From contig NC_011726.1 in assembly GCF_000021805.1 (NCBI RefSeq), positions 682,001 to 746,000 of the forward strand: a DNA stretch of 64,000 nucleotides. The letters are read 5' to 3'. The notes under the pieces are model-generated. The model ran no database searches and had not been told where the DNA came from. It worked only from the letters and a program-made list of their open reading frames with translations. Position numbers and translations under genes: made by a program. Every line of letters begins with the position of its first letter. Position 1 is the stretch's first letter. Of this stretch, positions 33,693-42,883 are shown one piece after another. This DNA is from Rippkaea orientalis PCC 8801. Its GTDB lineage: Bacteria > Cyanobacteriota > Cyanobacteriia > Cyanobacteriales > Microcystaceae.

Positions 33693-34121
33693 CTAGGTTT
33701 GTCGAAATCGTTGAACTAACTTGATCATGATCGCTGTAAATTGTTGAGATTCCTCTTCGGTTAGGGAAGAACTGATAAACTCCCCGTACTCCTTAAGAGC
33801 TTGATATTTAGCATTGATTAGGCGTTGACCTGTTTCGGTCAAACTAACGCGAAAAACCCGTTTATCTTCACTAGACTGCGTTTTGGTGATGTATCCGAGT
33901 TTAGTCAGCTTATTCGTTCCTGCGGTAACAGAGGCTTTAGTAATTCCTAGTTTTTCAGCAATTTCTGTAATAGTTGGCTTTCCAAGCTGATGAATAGCAT
34001 CAATATATTGAAATTGACTGATAGTTAGCTGTGACACCCCTGAAGTGTTCCCGACTTCCTCCTGTAGCTTTTTGAATAGGGAGTCAAGGGTGTTAACAAA
34101 TTCAATTAAAATTTGTTCCAT
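33693..34121 (-). CDS. MarR-family transcriptional regulator
   Basis: 142 residues. The winged helix-turn-helix is clear: TITEIAEKLGITKASVTAGTNKL as recognition helices, then YITKTQSSEDKRVFRVSLTETG as the wing with the conserved D-K-R. N- and C-terminal helices supply the dimer interface. It is predicted to repress the glycosyltransferase gene 47 bp downstream through the palindrome at 33661-33679, and perhaps itself. No second copy of the site is seen upstream of its own start. Confidence 0.9.
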   Translation of the reverse strand: MEQILIEFVNTLDSLFKKLQEEVGNTSGVSQLTISQFQYIDAIHQLGKPTITEIAEKLGITKASVTAGTNKLTKLGYITKTQSSEDKRVFRVSLTETGQRLINAKYQALKEYGEFISSSLTEEESQQFTAIMIKLVQRFRQT

Positions 34122-34221
34122 GAATCAAGGATTTATCAAGATAATTGGGTCTAAAAGCCTGTCTTTTAAGGCAGAAAGTTTTTGGAGCGGTGTTTAAATC
34201 CCCGTTACAAAAACTACTTTT

Positions 34222-34285
34222 GTACAGGCGGGTTTTTGAGAATAATGATGATATCAACAAATATGCTAGATAAACCCGCCCCTAC
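34222..34285. repeat. 64-bp element with GCGGGTTT inverted ends
   Basis: It begins GTACAGGCGGGTTT and ends AAACCCGCCCCTAC. The inner ten bases of each end are perfectly inverted. It lies between the methyltransferase and marR genes, and the length matches the other family members. Confidence 0.55.
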
Positions 34286-34299
34286 GACTTCTGACTTCG

Positions 34300-35502
34300 T
34301 TACAACGGTGGTGTTAATATCATTAATTGTCGTTTTTGTAAGGAGCGAATGTTGTCTAAATCAATTGAACAATTGGCTAAAATTGCTTTAACTGTTACAT
34401 CTCCTTGGCAACCTTGAAGAAACTGATATTCAATGTCCGTCAAGCTTACAGGTTGATAATCATAATTGAGTAAACTCTGACTAGGCCAACCATAGAGACA
34501 GGGATGGAGTTCAGGAATCGCCGATAAAAGTAACTCATCAACTGACCAATCGATTTGAGTTAAGGGAGGTTTTCCTAAGAAAAATTCGTAGTGAGTAATA
34601 TTTTCGGGATCGAGTAATTCTGTGAGTCGATAACGTTGGCGATCGCTCAATTGTTTCGCCCGTTCCATCAATTCTTCCGACTGACCAATTAACCGATCTA
34701 ATTCCCAATATTGCGGGTTAGAAAAGCCAATAAATTCTAATCCCGATGCCTCAATTAATTCAAACAACGTATCAATATTATAATCCGTTTCTTGGGGATG
34801 AACATACATATCAGCAAAGGATTCATCTCGATGGTTTTCTAAACACCATCTTTCCTTTTCTCGCTTGACAATTCGGTTGTTTTCTGGTAATATTTCAAAC
34901 AATTGACGACCCACAAAAACACCATCTTTGTAGTCACCTTTTTTCTGCCCTTGAAGGAAAGCGATCGCCTGTTGCATGAGTTGAATTTCCCATCGTCCCA
35001 ACTCAGCATAAACAAAGATATGAAATATTCCTCCTGGGGCTAATTTTTCGGCTAAAGCTTGAATACCTTTAATGGGATCAGGTAAATGATGAAGCACTCC
35101 CACACAATTAATTAAGTCAAATTGTCCGGGTAATTGCGCTGCATTTTCTAGGTTTAAATGCTGAAACGAAATCGGAGCATTATGTTGACTAGCAACCCCG
35201 GATTTTTGAGATCGTTCTTCGGCAATTTCTAAGGCTTTTTCGCTCAGATCAATGCCCACAATTTCTGCATCAGGGTTGAGCATTATTAAGTATTCTGTCC
35301 CTACTCCCGTCCCACATCCTGCGTCTAAAATGCGAATATTTTGCCTAGGGGGTTTGCGTCCTGTACAAAAATTATAAGCTGCCGTCCAATTCCATCGCCA
35401 ATTGTAGCCAGGTGGCGGTTCATCTAATAATGGTTCAGGAGGAAAAGGATAGGTGTTGTATAAACGTTGAACCGCAGAACTTTTTTGTGAATTGTCAAGC
35501 AT
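34300..35502 (-). CDS. class I SAM-dependent methyltransferase
   Basis: 400 residues. Motif I is ILDAGCGTGVG (residues 58-68), followed by an acidic ribose contact (VGIDLS) and motif IV-like FDLINCVGVLHHLPDP. The N-terminal 50 residues contain an unusual YNTYPFPPEPLLDEPPPGY segment seen in a group of bacterial methyltransferases of unknown substrate. A C-terminal region of about 180 residues lacks a recognisable domain and may select the acceptor. It is monocistronic, and the substrate cannot be inferred. Confidence 0.82.
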   Translation of the reverse strand: MLDNSQKSSAVQRLYNTYPFPPEPLLDEPPPGYNWRWNWTAAYNFCTGRKPPRQNIRILDAGCGTGVGTEYLIMLNPDAEIVGIDLSEKALEIAEERSQKSGVASQHNAPISFQHLNLENAAQLPGQFDLINCVGVLHHLPDPIKGIQALAEKLAPGGIFHIFVYAELGRWEIQLMQQAIAFLQGQKKGDYKDGVFVGRQLFEILPENNRIVKREKERWCLENHRDESFADMYVHPQETDYNIDTLFELIEASGLEFIGFSNPQYWELDRLIGQSEELMERAKQLSDRQRYRLTELLDPENITHYEFFLGKPPLTQIDWSVDELLLSAIPELHPCLYGWPSQSLLNYDYQPVSLTDIEYQFLQGCQGDVTVKAILANCSIDLDNIRSLQKRQLMILTPPL

Positions 35503-35839
35503 AGATTAACCAATAATTGCAACCTTTTTTAATAATTATTAATCTATTTGATATCAATTATGGCAAAATAATTATTACCCTAATCTCTCTCAATAGTTTA
35601 GTTTCTTTTCCTATTCTACCATTCTTTGCCCCAGACAGATTCGATGACATTAGACTCTGACTTTTGACAGGATTTTTCAAGAAAGAGAGGAGTCAGAAGA
35701 ATATCTAGCTTCTTCGAGCATCAAGCATTTTTGTGAGAGGTTAGATATTTAAAAAAGGTTAGAATAGAAATAAAAATATTCGTTGCTTCAAGCTACCGAC
35801 TGGTTTCCGGTAGTAACTGACTGATAACTGGTAACTGAA
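35503..35839. other. intergenic region between divergent genes
   Basis: About 340 bp. Apart from a weak six-bp hairpin (CTACCG 35793-35798 / CGGTAG 35808-35813) I see no structure. It presumably holds the promoters of the methyltransferase and Uma2 genes. Confidence 0.35.
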
Positions 35840-36604
35840 ATGACACAGACAGGTATTCCCATTCTTACCAATGATGTCTCGGATGTCCCTAAGCGATTGA
35901 CATTTGAGGAATATCGCTTTTATCAAGATAATACGGATACCCGATATGAACTGCATCGAGGAAGATTAATTCCTATGCCGACTGCCACTGCATTACATAG
36001 CCGAATTTGCCAATTTTTAGTTTATTGTTTGAGAGAATATTTTGCTACCACTGACCAAAATTTAATTGTCATTAATGATGTGGGAGTCAGAACCGGAATT
36101 GATTCTTCGCGCATTCCTGATGTGATAGTCTTTCCTCCCGAACGATGGGAAATTCTGTGTTCTCGAAAAGGGGCAGGGGTTTTAGACTTAGAAGAAACTC
36201 CCAATTTAGTGATAGAAGTTACTAGCGAAAATTGGCGAGATGACTATATTCTAAAACGGGCTGAATATGCTATGATTAATATACCTGAGTATTGGATTAT
36301 TGATCCTAATAAAAAACGGGTTCGTATCTTAACTGAGCCTCAACTCGAAGATGGGTATCAAAACCAAGAATTTGTGCTAGGACAATCTATCCAATCTAAA
36401 CAATGGGGCAATTTACAGCTATCCGTTGATAAAATGCTTTCTCCTCCCATCGTTGAAGATTTAATTAAGGCAAAAAAAGCAGAATTTCGTCAACTAGAAC
36501 AACAAGTCAGTGAAGAACGTCAACGCGCAGAAACCGAACGTCAGCGCGCAGAAAGGTTAGCTACATTCTTACGAGAACAAGGCATTAATCCTGAAACAAT
36601 TTAG
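35840..36604 (+). CDS. Uma2-family (DUF820) putative endonuclease
   Basis: 254 residues. The Uma2 domain (about 15-190) is a PD-(D/E)xK-like nuclease fold: RLTFEEYRFY, YELHRGRLIPM, then IPDVIVFPPERW with the catalytic Asp, and LVIEVTSENW with E-x-T. The usual DYILKRAEYAMINIPEYWIID follows. A C-terminal coiled coil with an RQRAETERQRAERL repeat is attached. This family is massively expanded in cyanobacteria and its biological role is unknown. Another copy lies at 51121. The hairpin at 36609-36634 follows the stop. Confidence 0.85.
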   Translation: MTQTGIPILTNDVSDVPKRLTFEEYRFYQDNTDTRYELHRGRLIPMPTATALHSRICQFLVYCLREYFATTDQNLIVINDVGVRTGIDSSRIPDVIVFPPERWEILCSRKGAGVLDLEETPNLVIEVTSENWRDDYILKRAEYAMINIPEYWIIDPNKKRVRILTEPQLEDGYQNQEFVLGQSIQSKQWGNLQLSVDKMLSPPIVEDLIKAKKAEFRQLEQQVSEERQRAETERQRAERLATFLREQGINPETI

Positions 36605-36608
36605 ATGT

Positions 36609-36634
36609 GGTGGGTTACGCTTCGCTAACCCACC
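36609..36634. terminator. hairpin between convergent Uma2 and guaA genes
   Basis: GGTGGGTTA (36609-36617) pairs with TAACCCACC (36626-36634) around CGCTTCGC. It starts 5 bp after the Uma2 stop and can serve both strands. This hairpin sequence is also a known type of dispersed cyanobacterial repeat. Confidence 0.55.
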
Positions 36635-36677
36635 CTACGAGTTTTAGCTGGTGAGGGTTTTCAGGTTTAAGATGATA

Positions 36678-38306
36678 CTATTCCCATTCGATAGTTCCGG
36701 GGGGTTTGGAAGTAATATCATAAACCACGCGGTTAACCCCTTTTACCTCATTAACAATGCGATTAGAGATAGTTTCTAGCAAATCATAGGGAACTTTTGC
36801 CCAATCTGCCGTCATACCATCTTCGCTAGTAATTAAGCGTAAAACAATGGGGTGAGCGTAGGTACGGCGATCGCCCATCACCCCAACACTACGAACGGGT
36901 AAAAGAACCGCGAACGCTTGCCAAAAATCATGGTACATCCCCTGTTTGCTAATTTCATCACGGACGATAAAATCGGCATCCCGTAGGATATTCAGGCGTT
37001 CTGCCGTGACTTCCCCAATAATACGAATAGCCAACCCTGGACCCGGAAAGGGATGACGACGGACAATTTCTTCTGGTAAACCGATCGCCCGGCCTAACTT
37101 GCGTACCTCATCCTTAAACAACTTCCGCAGGGGTTCTACCAGCTTAAACCGCAGATTTTTGGGTAATCCCCCCACATTATGGTGACTTTTAATCTTAACT
37201 GCCACTCTTTCGCCCGTTTGGGGGTCAACATTGGTATCGGCTGACTCAATAACATCGGGATAAAGCGTCCCTTGTGCCAAATAATCAAAGGGTCCGAGAC
37301 GTTCCGACTCTTCTTCAAAGACTTGAATAAATTCGTGTCCGATCAAACGGCGTTTCGTTTCGGGATCGGTCACTCCGGCCAATTGTTCTAAAAAGCGCGT
37401 TCTCGCGTTAACGTATTCTACGGGAATATGGAACTGTTTATCAAAAATCTCGACCAATCGTTCGGGTTCTCCCTTACGCATGAACCCCTGATCGATAAAC
37501 ATACAAGTTAGGTTATCCCCGATCGCCCGATGTAGGAGGAAGGCTAAGGTAGACGAATCCACTCCCCCAGATAACGCTAATAAGACCCGTTTATCTCCTA
37601 CTTTAGCGCGAATTTCCCGAATCGACTCTTCTACAAAGGCTTCTGTTGTCCAAGTAGGTTCACATTGACAGATATGGTAGACAAAATTACGAATCAGGGC
37701 AATGCCGCCGACTGAGTGGACGACTTCGGGGTGAAATTGTACGCCAAACAGTTTCTTTTGGTGGTGGGCGATCGCAGCGCAGGAAGTATTCTCGGTATGG
37801 GCTAAAATATCGAACCCTTCCGGCAATTGGGTACAGGAGTCACCATGACTCATCCACATGGTGGAACCATCTTCGACGTTGGTGAGTAAATCGGTGGGAT
37901 CATCGATAAATAGGGAAGCTTTCCCGTATTCTCCGCGTTTTGCCCGTTCCACTTGGCCACCGAGTTGTTGAACCATCAACTGCATTCCGTAGCAAACGCC
38001 CAAGATGGGGACACCTAGATGAAAAATTTCGGGATCACATTGGGGCGCACGGTTATCATAGACCGAATTGGGTCCTCCTGAGAGGATAATCCCACGGGGG
38101 TTAAGCTGACGAATTTGCTCGATAGTCGTCCGATAGGAGAGGACTTCGGAATACACTTGAGTTTCGCGGATACGACGAGCGATCAATTCCGAATATTGGG
38201 AGCCAAAATCGAGGATCACCAGCATTTGACGGTTAAGGGCTTTATTGATCGGCTCAGTCGGTAATTTCTCAGACGGGTTAGTGATGGGGGGAGTTTGGGT
38301 AGTCAC
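36678..38306 (-). CDS. guaA: GMP synthase (glutamine-hydrolysing)
   Basis: 542 residues. The N-terminal class I glutamine amidotransferase has its nucleophilic Cys in GVCYGMQ and the His-Glu pair in VQFHPEV. The ATP-pyrophosphatase domain has the P-loop [10 protein letters not shown]. The C-terminal dimerisation domain ends in KPPGTIEWE. It converts XMP to GMP. The length and all motifs are normal, with a short extra N-terminal leader of about 25 residues. It is divergent from nadB with about 100 bp between. Confidence 0.97.
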   Translation of the reverse strand: MTTQTPPITNPSEKLPTEPINKALNRQMLVILDFGSQYSELIARRIRETQVYSEVLSYRTTIEQIRQLNPRGIILSGGPNSVYDNRAPQCDPEIFHLGVPILGVCYGMQLMVQQLGGQVERAKRGEYGKASLFIDDPTDLLTNVEDGSTMWMSHGDSCTQLPEGFDILAHTENTSCAAIAHHQKKLFGVQFHPEVVHSVGGIALIRNFVYHICQCEPTWTTEAFVEESIREIRAKVGDKRVLLALSGGVDSSTLAFLLHRAIGDNLTCMFIDQGFMRKGEPERLVEIFDKQFHIPVEYVNARTRFLEQLAGVTDPETKRRLIGHEFIQVFEEESERLGPFDYLAQGTLYPDVIESADTNVDPQTGERVAVKIKSHHNVGGLPKNLRFKLVEPLRKLFKDEVRKLGRAIGLPEEIVRRHPFPGPGLAIRIIGEVTAERLNILRDADFIVRDEISKQGMYHDFWQAFAVLLPVRSVGVMGDRRTYAHPIVLRLITSEDGMTADWAKVPYDLLETISNRIVNEVKGVNRVVYDITSKPPGTIEWE

Positions 38307-38412
38307 AGTCGATAGATACTAGGAGATGGATAATAATTAGGGAGCTAATTTAGATTAAGGATGACGATGAGTAAGTTAAAATTAAAAGAATTTTTAGAAG
38401 ATTATTATACCC

Positions 38413-40089
38413 TTGATAGCTATAGCTAATTCTGTTTCTAGTGATATTCTGACAAACCCGTTTGACATTTTAGTCGTGGGGTCGGGGGCGGCGGGATTGT
38501 ATGCGGCCTTGTGTTTGCCCCAAGAGTATCGAGTTGGCTTAATTACTAAGGATACCCTAAAAACAGGGGCGAGTGATTGGGCACAAGGGGGAATTGCGGC
38601 CGCGATCGCCCCAGATGATTCCCCGAAATTTCATCTTGAAGACACCCTCAAAGCCGGAGTTCAACTCTGTGACACCAAAGCGGTTCAATTTTTGGTCGAT
38701 CAAGCGTCCTCAGCCATTAATTCCCTGGTTCAAATGGGGGTAGCCTTTGATCGCCAGGGAACCCATTTAGCCATGACCCTAGAGGCTGCCCATTCCCATC
38801 CCCGTGTCCTCCATGCTGCCGATACAACCGGACGGGCGATCGTGGATACTTTGACCGAAAAAGTCCTAGAACGCCCCAATATTGAGATTGTTTCCCAAGC
38901 GGTGGCCTTGCAGTTGTGGATCGAACATGAGGAATGTTTGGGTATCAGTGTTCTCTATCAAGAACAAATTTACTGGATTCGTTCTGGGGCGGTTATTTTA
39001 GCCACGGGAGGGGGTGGCCAGGTTTATGCTCAAACCACCAATCCGTCGGTGAGTACGGGGGATGGTGTGGCTCTGGGCTGGCGTGGCGGAGCAATTTTGC
39101 GCGATATCGAGTTTTTCCAATTCCATCCCACCGCGTTAACGAAACCGGGAGCTCCCCGTTTTTTGATTAGTGAAGCGGTGCGGGGAGAAGGAGCGCACCT
39201 GATTGATCGTCAAGGACGGCGGTTTGCCTTTGATTATCACCCGAATGGGGAGTTAGCTCCTAGGGATGTGGTCAGTCGGGCGATTTTTAGTCATTTACAA
39301 AAAACGGCGACTGATCCCGCCCATGATCCCGTCTATTTGGATTTGCGTCCCATTGAACCGGAACGGATTCGTCGTCGTTTTCCGAATATTATTCGGGTTT
39401 GCCAAGAGTGGGGGATCGATCTCTTCTGTGAGCCGATTCCTGTGGCTCCTGCTGCCCATTATTGGATGGGAGGGGTTAAAGTCGATTTGACGAATCAAAC
39501 GTCGATTAAGGGGCTTTATGCCATCGGAGAAACGGCGAGTACGGGGGTTCATGGGGCGAATCGGTTGGCCAGCAATTCGTTGTTAGAGTGTTTGGTGTTT
39601 GCGTCTCAATTATCGCAACTGAGGGTCATTTCTCCTCAAAACAGTGATTTGCCAGGGATTTATCCTATTGAACACCAAGGACACTGGACAGCAGAAATGG
39701 ACGTAATTGGCTCAATTCGCCATGATTTACCGAGTCTGGTCTGGAAAAGTGCGGGGATTTGTCGAGAAGCAGCAGTCCTCACTTCAGCGTTAGAGCAGGT
39801 TAAACTGTGGCGATCGCAATTAGAAAAATTGAAAATCAGTCACTATGTTCTTGGTTTGTCTCCCGGTCAAGCGGTGATTTTTGATTCTCCTTTAGCTCCA
39901 ATACAATTAAAGTCCTGTGCTGAAACGCTAAATTTATTGGATATTGCTTATTTAATCCTTAAAAGTGCTTTATTTCGCCAAGAAAGCCGTGGTGGTCATT
40001 ACCGCATCGATTATCCTCAATCTTCTCCTGAATGGATAGTACATACCCTTATCTGTGGTGAGCAGTGGTGGACGGGTCAAGTTGACTAA
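38413..40089 (+). CDS. nadB: L-aspartate oxidase
   Basis: 558 residues. The N-terminal FAD-binding motif is VVGSGAAGLYAAL (about residues 22-34). Further signatures are SDWAQGGIAAA, HSHPRVLHAADTTGRAIV and the substrate-site stretch FFQFHPTAL. The C-terminal helical domain of the succinate dehydrogenase/aspartate oxidase family follows. It oxidises aspartate to iminoaspartate, the first step of NAD synthesis. The start is a TTG at 38413 because no in-frame ATG precedes the FAD motif; this start is less certain than the identity. Confidence 0.93.
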   Translation: MIAIANSVSSDILTNPFDILVVGSGAAGLYAALCLPQEYRVGLITKDTLKTGASDWAQGGIAAAIAPDDSPKFHLEDTLKAGVQLCDTKAVQFLVDQASSAINSLVQMGVAFDRQGTHLAMTLEAAHSHPRVLHAADTTGRAIVDTLTEKVLERPNIEIVSQAVALQLWIEHEECLGISVLYQEQIYWIRSGAVILATGGGGQVYAQTTNPSVSTGDGVALGWRGGAILRDIEFFQFHPTALTKPGAPRFLISEAVRGEGAHLIDRQGRRFAFDYHPNGELAPRDVVSRAIFSHLQKTATDPAHDPVYLDLRPIEPERIRRRFPNIIRVCQEWGIDLFCEPIPVAPAAHYWMGGVKVDLTNQTSIKGLYAIGETASTGVHGANRLASNSLLECLVFASQLSQLRVISPQNSDLPGIYPIEHQGHWTAEMDVIGSIRHDLPSLVWKSAGICREAAVLTSALEQVKLWRSQLEKLKISHYVLGLSPGQAVIFDSPLAPIQLKSCAETLNLLDIAYLILKSALFRQESRGGHYRIDYPQSSPEWIVHTLICGEQWWTGQVD

Positions 40090-40200
40090 GCCAAATTGTC
40101 GGCTATCATGGCAAGAAAAGCCCCTGCTAAGCCCAAAGCAACAAGCAAAAATTTCGTATTTTACAACAAAGAACCCTTAAATAGTCAAAGATATTAAGTA

Positions 40201-41379
40201 ATGATTAACTATCGTTTCCCCCTATTATTAATAATGGCCATCACCTGTTTGGCTGGAACAACTTATAAGACGGAAAATTCAATCGTTTTGGCTCAAAATC
40301 AAGGAAATTGGCGAAGGGAAATTGCTCAAAAACCCGCTAATGAACCTCCTAAAAATTCATCGTCTAAGTCTAGTGCTTCTGACTACAATCGCTATATGCA
40401 GGAGGGATATAAAGCGAGTCAAGAAAAGAACTATCAAAAAGCAATAGAACAGTTTAAAAAAGCTCTTGAAATTCGTCCTAATGATATTTATGCTCAACAA
40501 GCTATTTATAATACTCAATCCTATCTAGATCGAGCCAAAAGTCCTCTTAATAGCTTCACTGATAATGGTCTGGTGGTATTAGTGGGATTAATGATGGTAA
40601 TAGGAGGAGTAAGCGTAGGAGTTTGGCTATTTTTACGTCGATTACCCTCTCATTCTGGTCATACCTCTCAAGTAGAATTGTTAGAAACTGAAGACGCTTT
40701 CAAACAAGAAGTGATCGATAAAAAAGAGAATTTAGAACCCATCATAATAGAAGCAGAAAATTTATCTAAGCAATCTTCTCTAGACGTAAAATCAGAAAGA
40801 AATGGCAGCCATAAAATCAAAGCTAAAACAACGAATAAAAAAGAATTAACCAAGAAGTCTGAAGCTGTTTTACCCCTGCAAACAACGACCCGAATTGCTA
40901 ATTTAGATGTGATTGAAGACCTGCTAAAAGATTTACAAGAAATTGACCCTAAAAAACGACGTAAAGCCATTTGGGAACTGGCACAAAAAGCCGATTCAAG
41001 AGCGATGAAACCCTTGGTTGATCTGATGATCGATACGGATTCCCAAGAGCGTACTTTAATTTTAGAAGCTCTTTCTCAAATTAGTTCGCGTACCCTCAAA
41101 CCGATGAATCAAGCGTTAGCCATTTCTTTACAAGATAAAAATCCCCAAGTTCGGAAAAATGCGATTAGGGATTTAACGCGAATTTATGATATAATGTCGC
41201 AGATTAGTCAACTCCTTGCCCATGCGATCGATGATCCTGACAACGATGTTCAAGAGACAGCAAGATGGGCTCTTAATCAATTAAATTTACAAGTTCCTCC
41301 CCATTTATCTCTCCTCAATTCTGAGTCAGAAGAGAGAGTAAAAGAAAAACCTTCCTATTTAGATTCAACAGAATTATAA
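40201..41379 (+). CDS. TPR and HEAT-repeat membrane protein
   Basis: 392 residues. Residues 1-28 look like a signal peptide or anchor (LLLIMAITCLAGTTY). TPR-like helices lie at about 64-110 (YMQEGYKASQEKNYQKAIE, FKKALEIRPNDIYAQQA). A transmembrane helix occupies about 122-145 (GLVVLVGLMMVIGGVSVGVW), followed by a charged linker and HEAT repeats from about 238 to 375 (KKRRKAIWELAQKADSRAMK, QVRKNAIRDLTRIY). The TPRs may be outside and the HEAT repeats inside the membrane. It probably bridges other proteins. No enzyme domain is seen. Confidence 0.75.
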   Translation: MINYRFPLLLIMAITCLAGTTYKTENSIVLAQNQGNWRREIAQKPANEPPKNSSSKSSASDYNRYMQEGYKASQEKNYQKAIEQFKKALEIRPNDIYAQQAIYNTQSYLDRAKSPLNSFTDNGLVVLVGLMMVIGGVSVGVWLFLRRLPSHSGHTSQVELLETEDAFKQEVIDKKENLEPIIIEAENLSKQSSLDVKSERNGSHKIKAKTTNKKELTKKSEAVLPLQTTTRIANLDVIEDLLKDLQEIDPKKRRKAIWELAQKADSRAMKPLVDLMIDTDSQERTLILEALSQISSRTLKPMNQALAISLQDKNPQVRKNAIRDLTRIYDIMSQISQLLAHAIDDPDNDVQETARWALNQLNLQVPPHLSLLNSESEERVKEKPSYLDSTEL

Positions 41380-41527
41380 CTTAATTAATTTTGTTTAAGA
41401 ATTTATTTAATAGCAGCACATTAACTAGGAATTTAACCGTTATTAGTAATGCCTAATTCAGAAAAGTTAGGCTATAATGGTTTTAGATATAAAATTTTTT
41501 TTAATTTTATTTAATATCAGTTATCCG

Positions 41528-42883
41528 ATGGCTCAAGATCCTAATCTTCTCAAAACCTTGTTTAATGCTTTTAATCCATTTCAACCCTTAAAAGCAGATG
41601 ATCCAGCTTATGTGAATTGTCAAGAAGTTCGAGGTGATGGAGATATTATTACAGAACTTGGCAAAGAAATTACTTATTCCGATCACCCAAGTTGCCAACT
41701 TTACGCAGGGCACACAGGTGCAGGAAAATCTACTGAACTAAAACGCTTAGAGAAGTATCTAAAAGAGCAAAAGTTTTATGTAGTTTATTTTGCTGCTGAT
41801 GAAGAAGATATTGATCCTGAAGATGCTCAACATACCGATATTCTCTTAGCTTGTACAAGACATTTATTAGAAGATCTAAAAGACAAATCAAATGCTGAAA
41901 CTCTCGTTGACTGGCTCAAAAATTTGGGACAAGTTATTCAAGATTTAGCGTTAACAGAAATATCTATCAATGATCCAAAAGTTGAAGTAGGTATTACCCA
42001 ATTTGCTAAACTTAGTGCTGTCTTAAAAGCTGCTCCTGGTAGTCGTCAACAAATTCGACAGCAAATAGAAAATCATACCCCTTCTTTAATTGAAGCATTA
42101 AATAAATTTATTAATGAAGCTAAACAAACTCTTTCCAAGGACAAATATAAAGGCATTGTTGTTATTGCTGATAATTTAGATCGTATTGCTCGTAAATTTT
42201 ATGATAATGGTCAAAGAAGTAATCATGATTCTATCTTTATTGATCGTAGTGAACAGTTAAGAAAACTTGACTGTCATACTATTTATACTGTTCCTCTTTC
42301 AATGGTTTATTCAGATCGAGCAACGATTTTAGAAGATAAGTTTGGAACAATACGAGTATTACCAATGATTATGGTGCGGACTTCTGATAATAACGAATAT
42401 GAACCAGGAATTAAAAAAGTCATTCAATTAATTGAAAAACGAATTAAAAAAGTCGATAGTAATTTACAATTAGATAAAGTATTTCAAGATACAGATGATC
42501 TCAAGTTATTATGTTTAATGAGTGGTGGTCATGTACGAAATTTAATGTTATTAATGAACATTGCTATACAAAAAACGTCAGAGTTGCCTATTACTCAAAA
42601 AGCAATAAAAAGAGCAATCTCAGACCTTAGAAAAACCTATCGTAATGGAATAAATGAGGATGAATGGCAAATTTTAGCCAAAGTCCATTTATCTAAGAAA
42701 AAACCCAATAATATAGAACATCAAAAGTTATTAGCTAATCGTTCTATCTTAGAGTATCATTCTATTGAGAACGATGATATTAAACCTTGGTATGATATTC
42801 ATCCCGTGATTAAGGATATTGAAGAATTTGATTTAGCACTTCAACAAGAACAAAAATTGAGGGAGGATAGAGAGAATGAATAA
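41528..42883 (+). CDS. AAA-type P-loop ATPase with winged-helix tail, first gene of an ATPase/TPR pair
   Basis: 451 residues from the ATG at 41528, the first Met fitting the conserved N-terminus; an ATG 51 bases upstream is in frame but adds a hydrophobic leader. Walker A is GHTGAGKST (61-69), Walker B is GIVVIADNLDRIAR, and a sensor-2-like GGHVRNLM lies near residue 335. The last 100 residues look like a winged helix. This ATPase type, with an N-terminal DPAYVNCQEVRG segment, appears in bacterial genomes next to TPR or effector genes. Here the TPR gene starts inside its stop (8-bp overlap), so the two are made together. It is likely a regulated switch or defence-type ATPase; no target is known. 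Confidence 0.7.
   Translation: MAQDPNLLKTLFNAFNPFQPLKADDPAYVNCQEVRGDGDIITELGKEITYSDHPSCQLYAGHTGAGKSTELKRLEKYLKEQKFYVVYFAADEEDIDPEDAQHTDILLACTRHLLEDLKDKSNAETLVDWLKNLGQVIQDLALTEISINDPKVEVGITQFAKLSAVLKAAPGSRQQIRQQIENHTPSLIEALNKFINEAKQTLSKDKYKGIVVIADNLDRIARKFYDNGQRSNHDSIFIDRSEQLRKLDCHTIYTVPLSMVYSDRATILEDKFGTIRVLPMIMVRTSDNNEYEPGIKKVIQLIEKRIKKVDSNLQLDKVFQDTDDLKLLCLMSGGHVRNLMLLMNIAIQKTSELPITQKAIKRAISDLRKTYRNGINEDEWQILAKVHLSKKKPNNIEHQKLLANRSILEYHSIENDDIKPWYDIHPVIKDIEEFDLALQQEQKLREDRENE

Noticed and set aside
34182-34391. Plus-strand frame near the methyltransferase 3' end
   Set aside because: It is made largely of the 64-bp repeat element plus antisense of the methyltransferase gene.
35793-35813. 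Six-bp hairpin upstream of the Uma2 gene
   Set aside because: It is short and imperfectly placed, and could occur by chance in this sequence.
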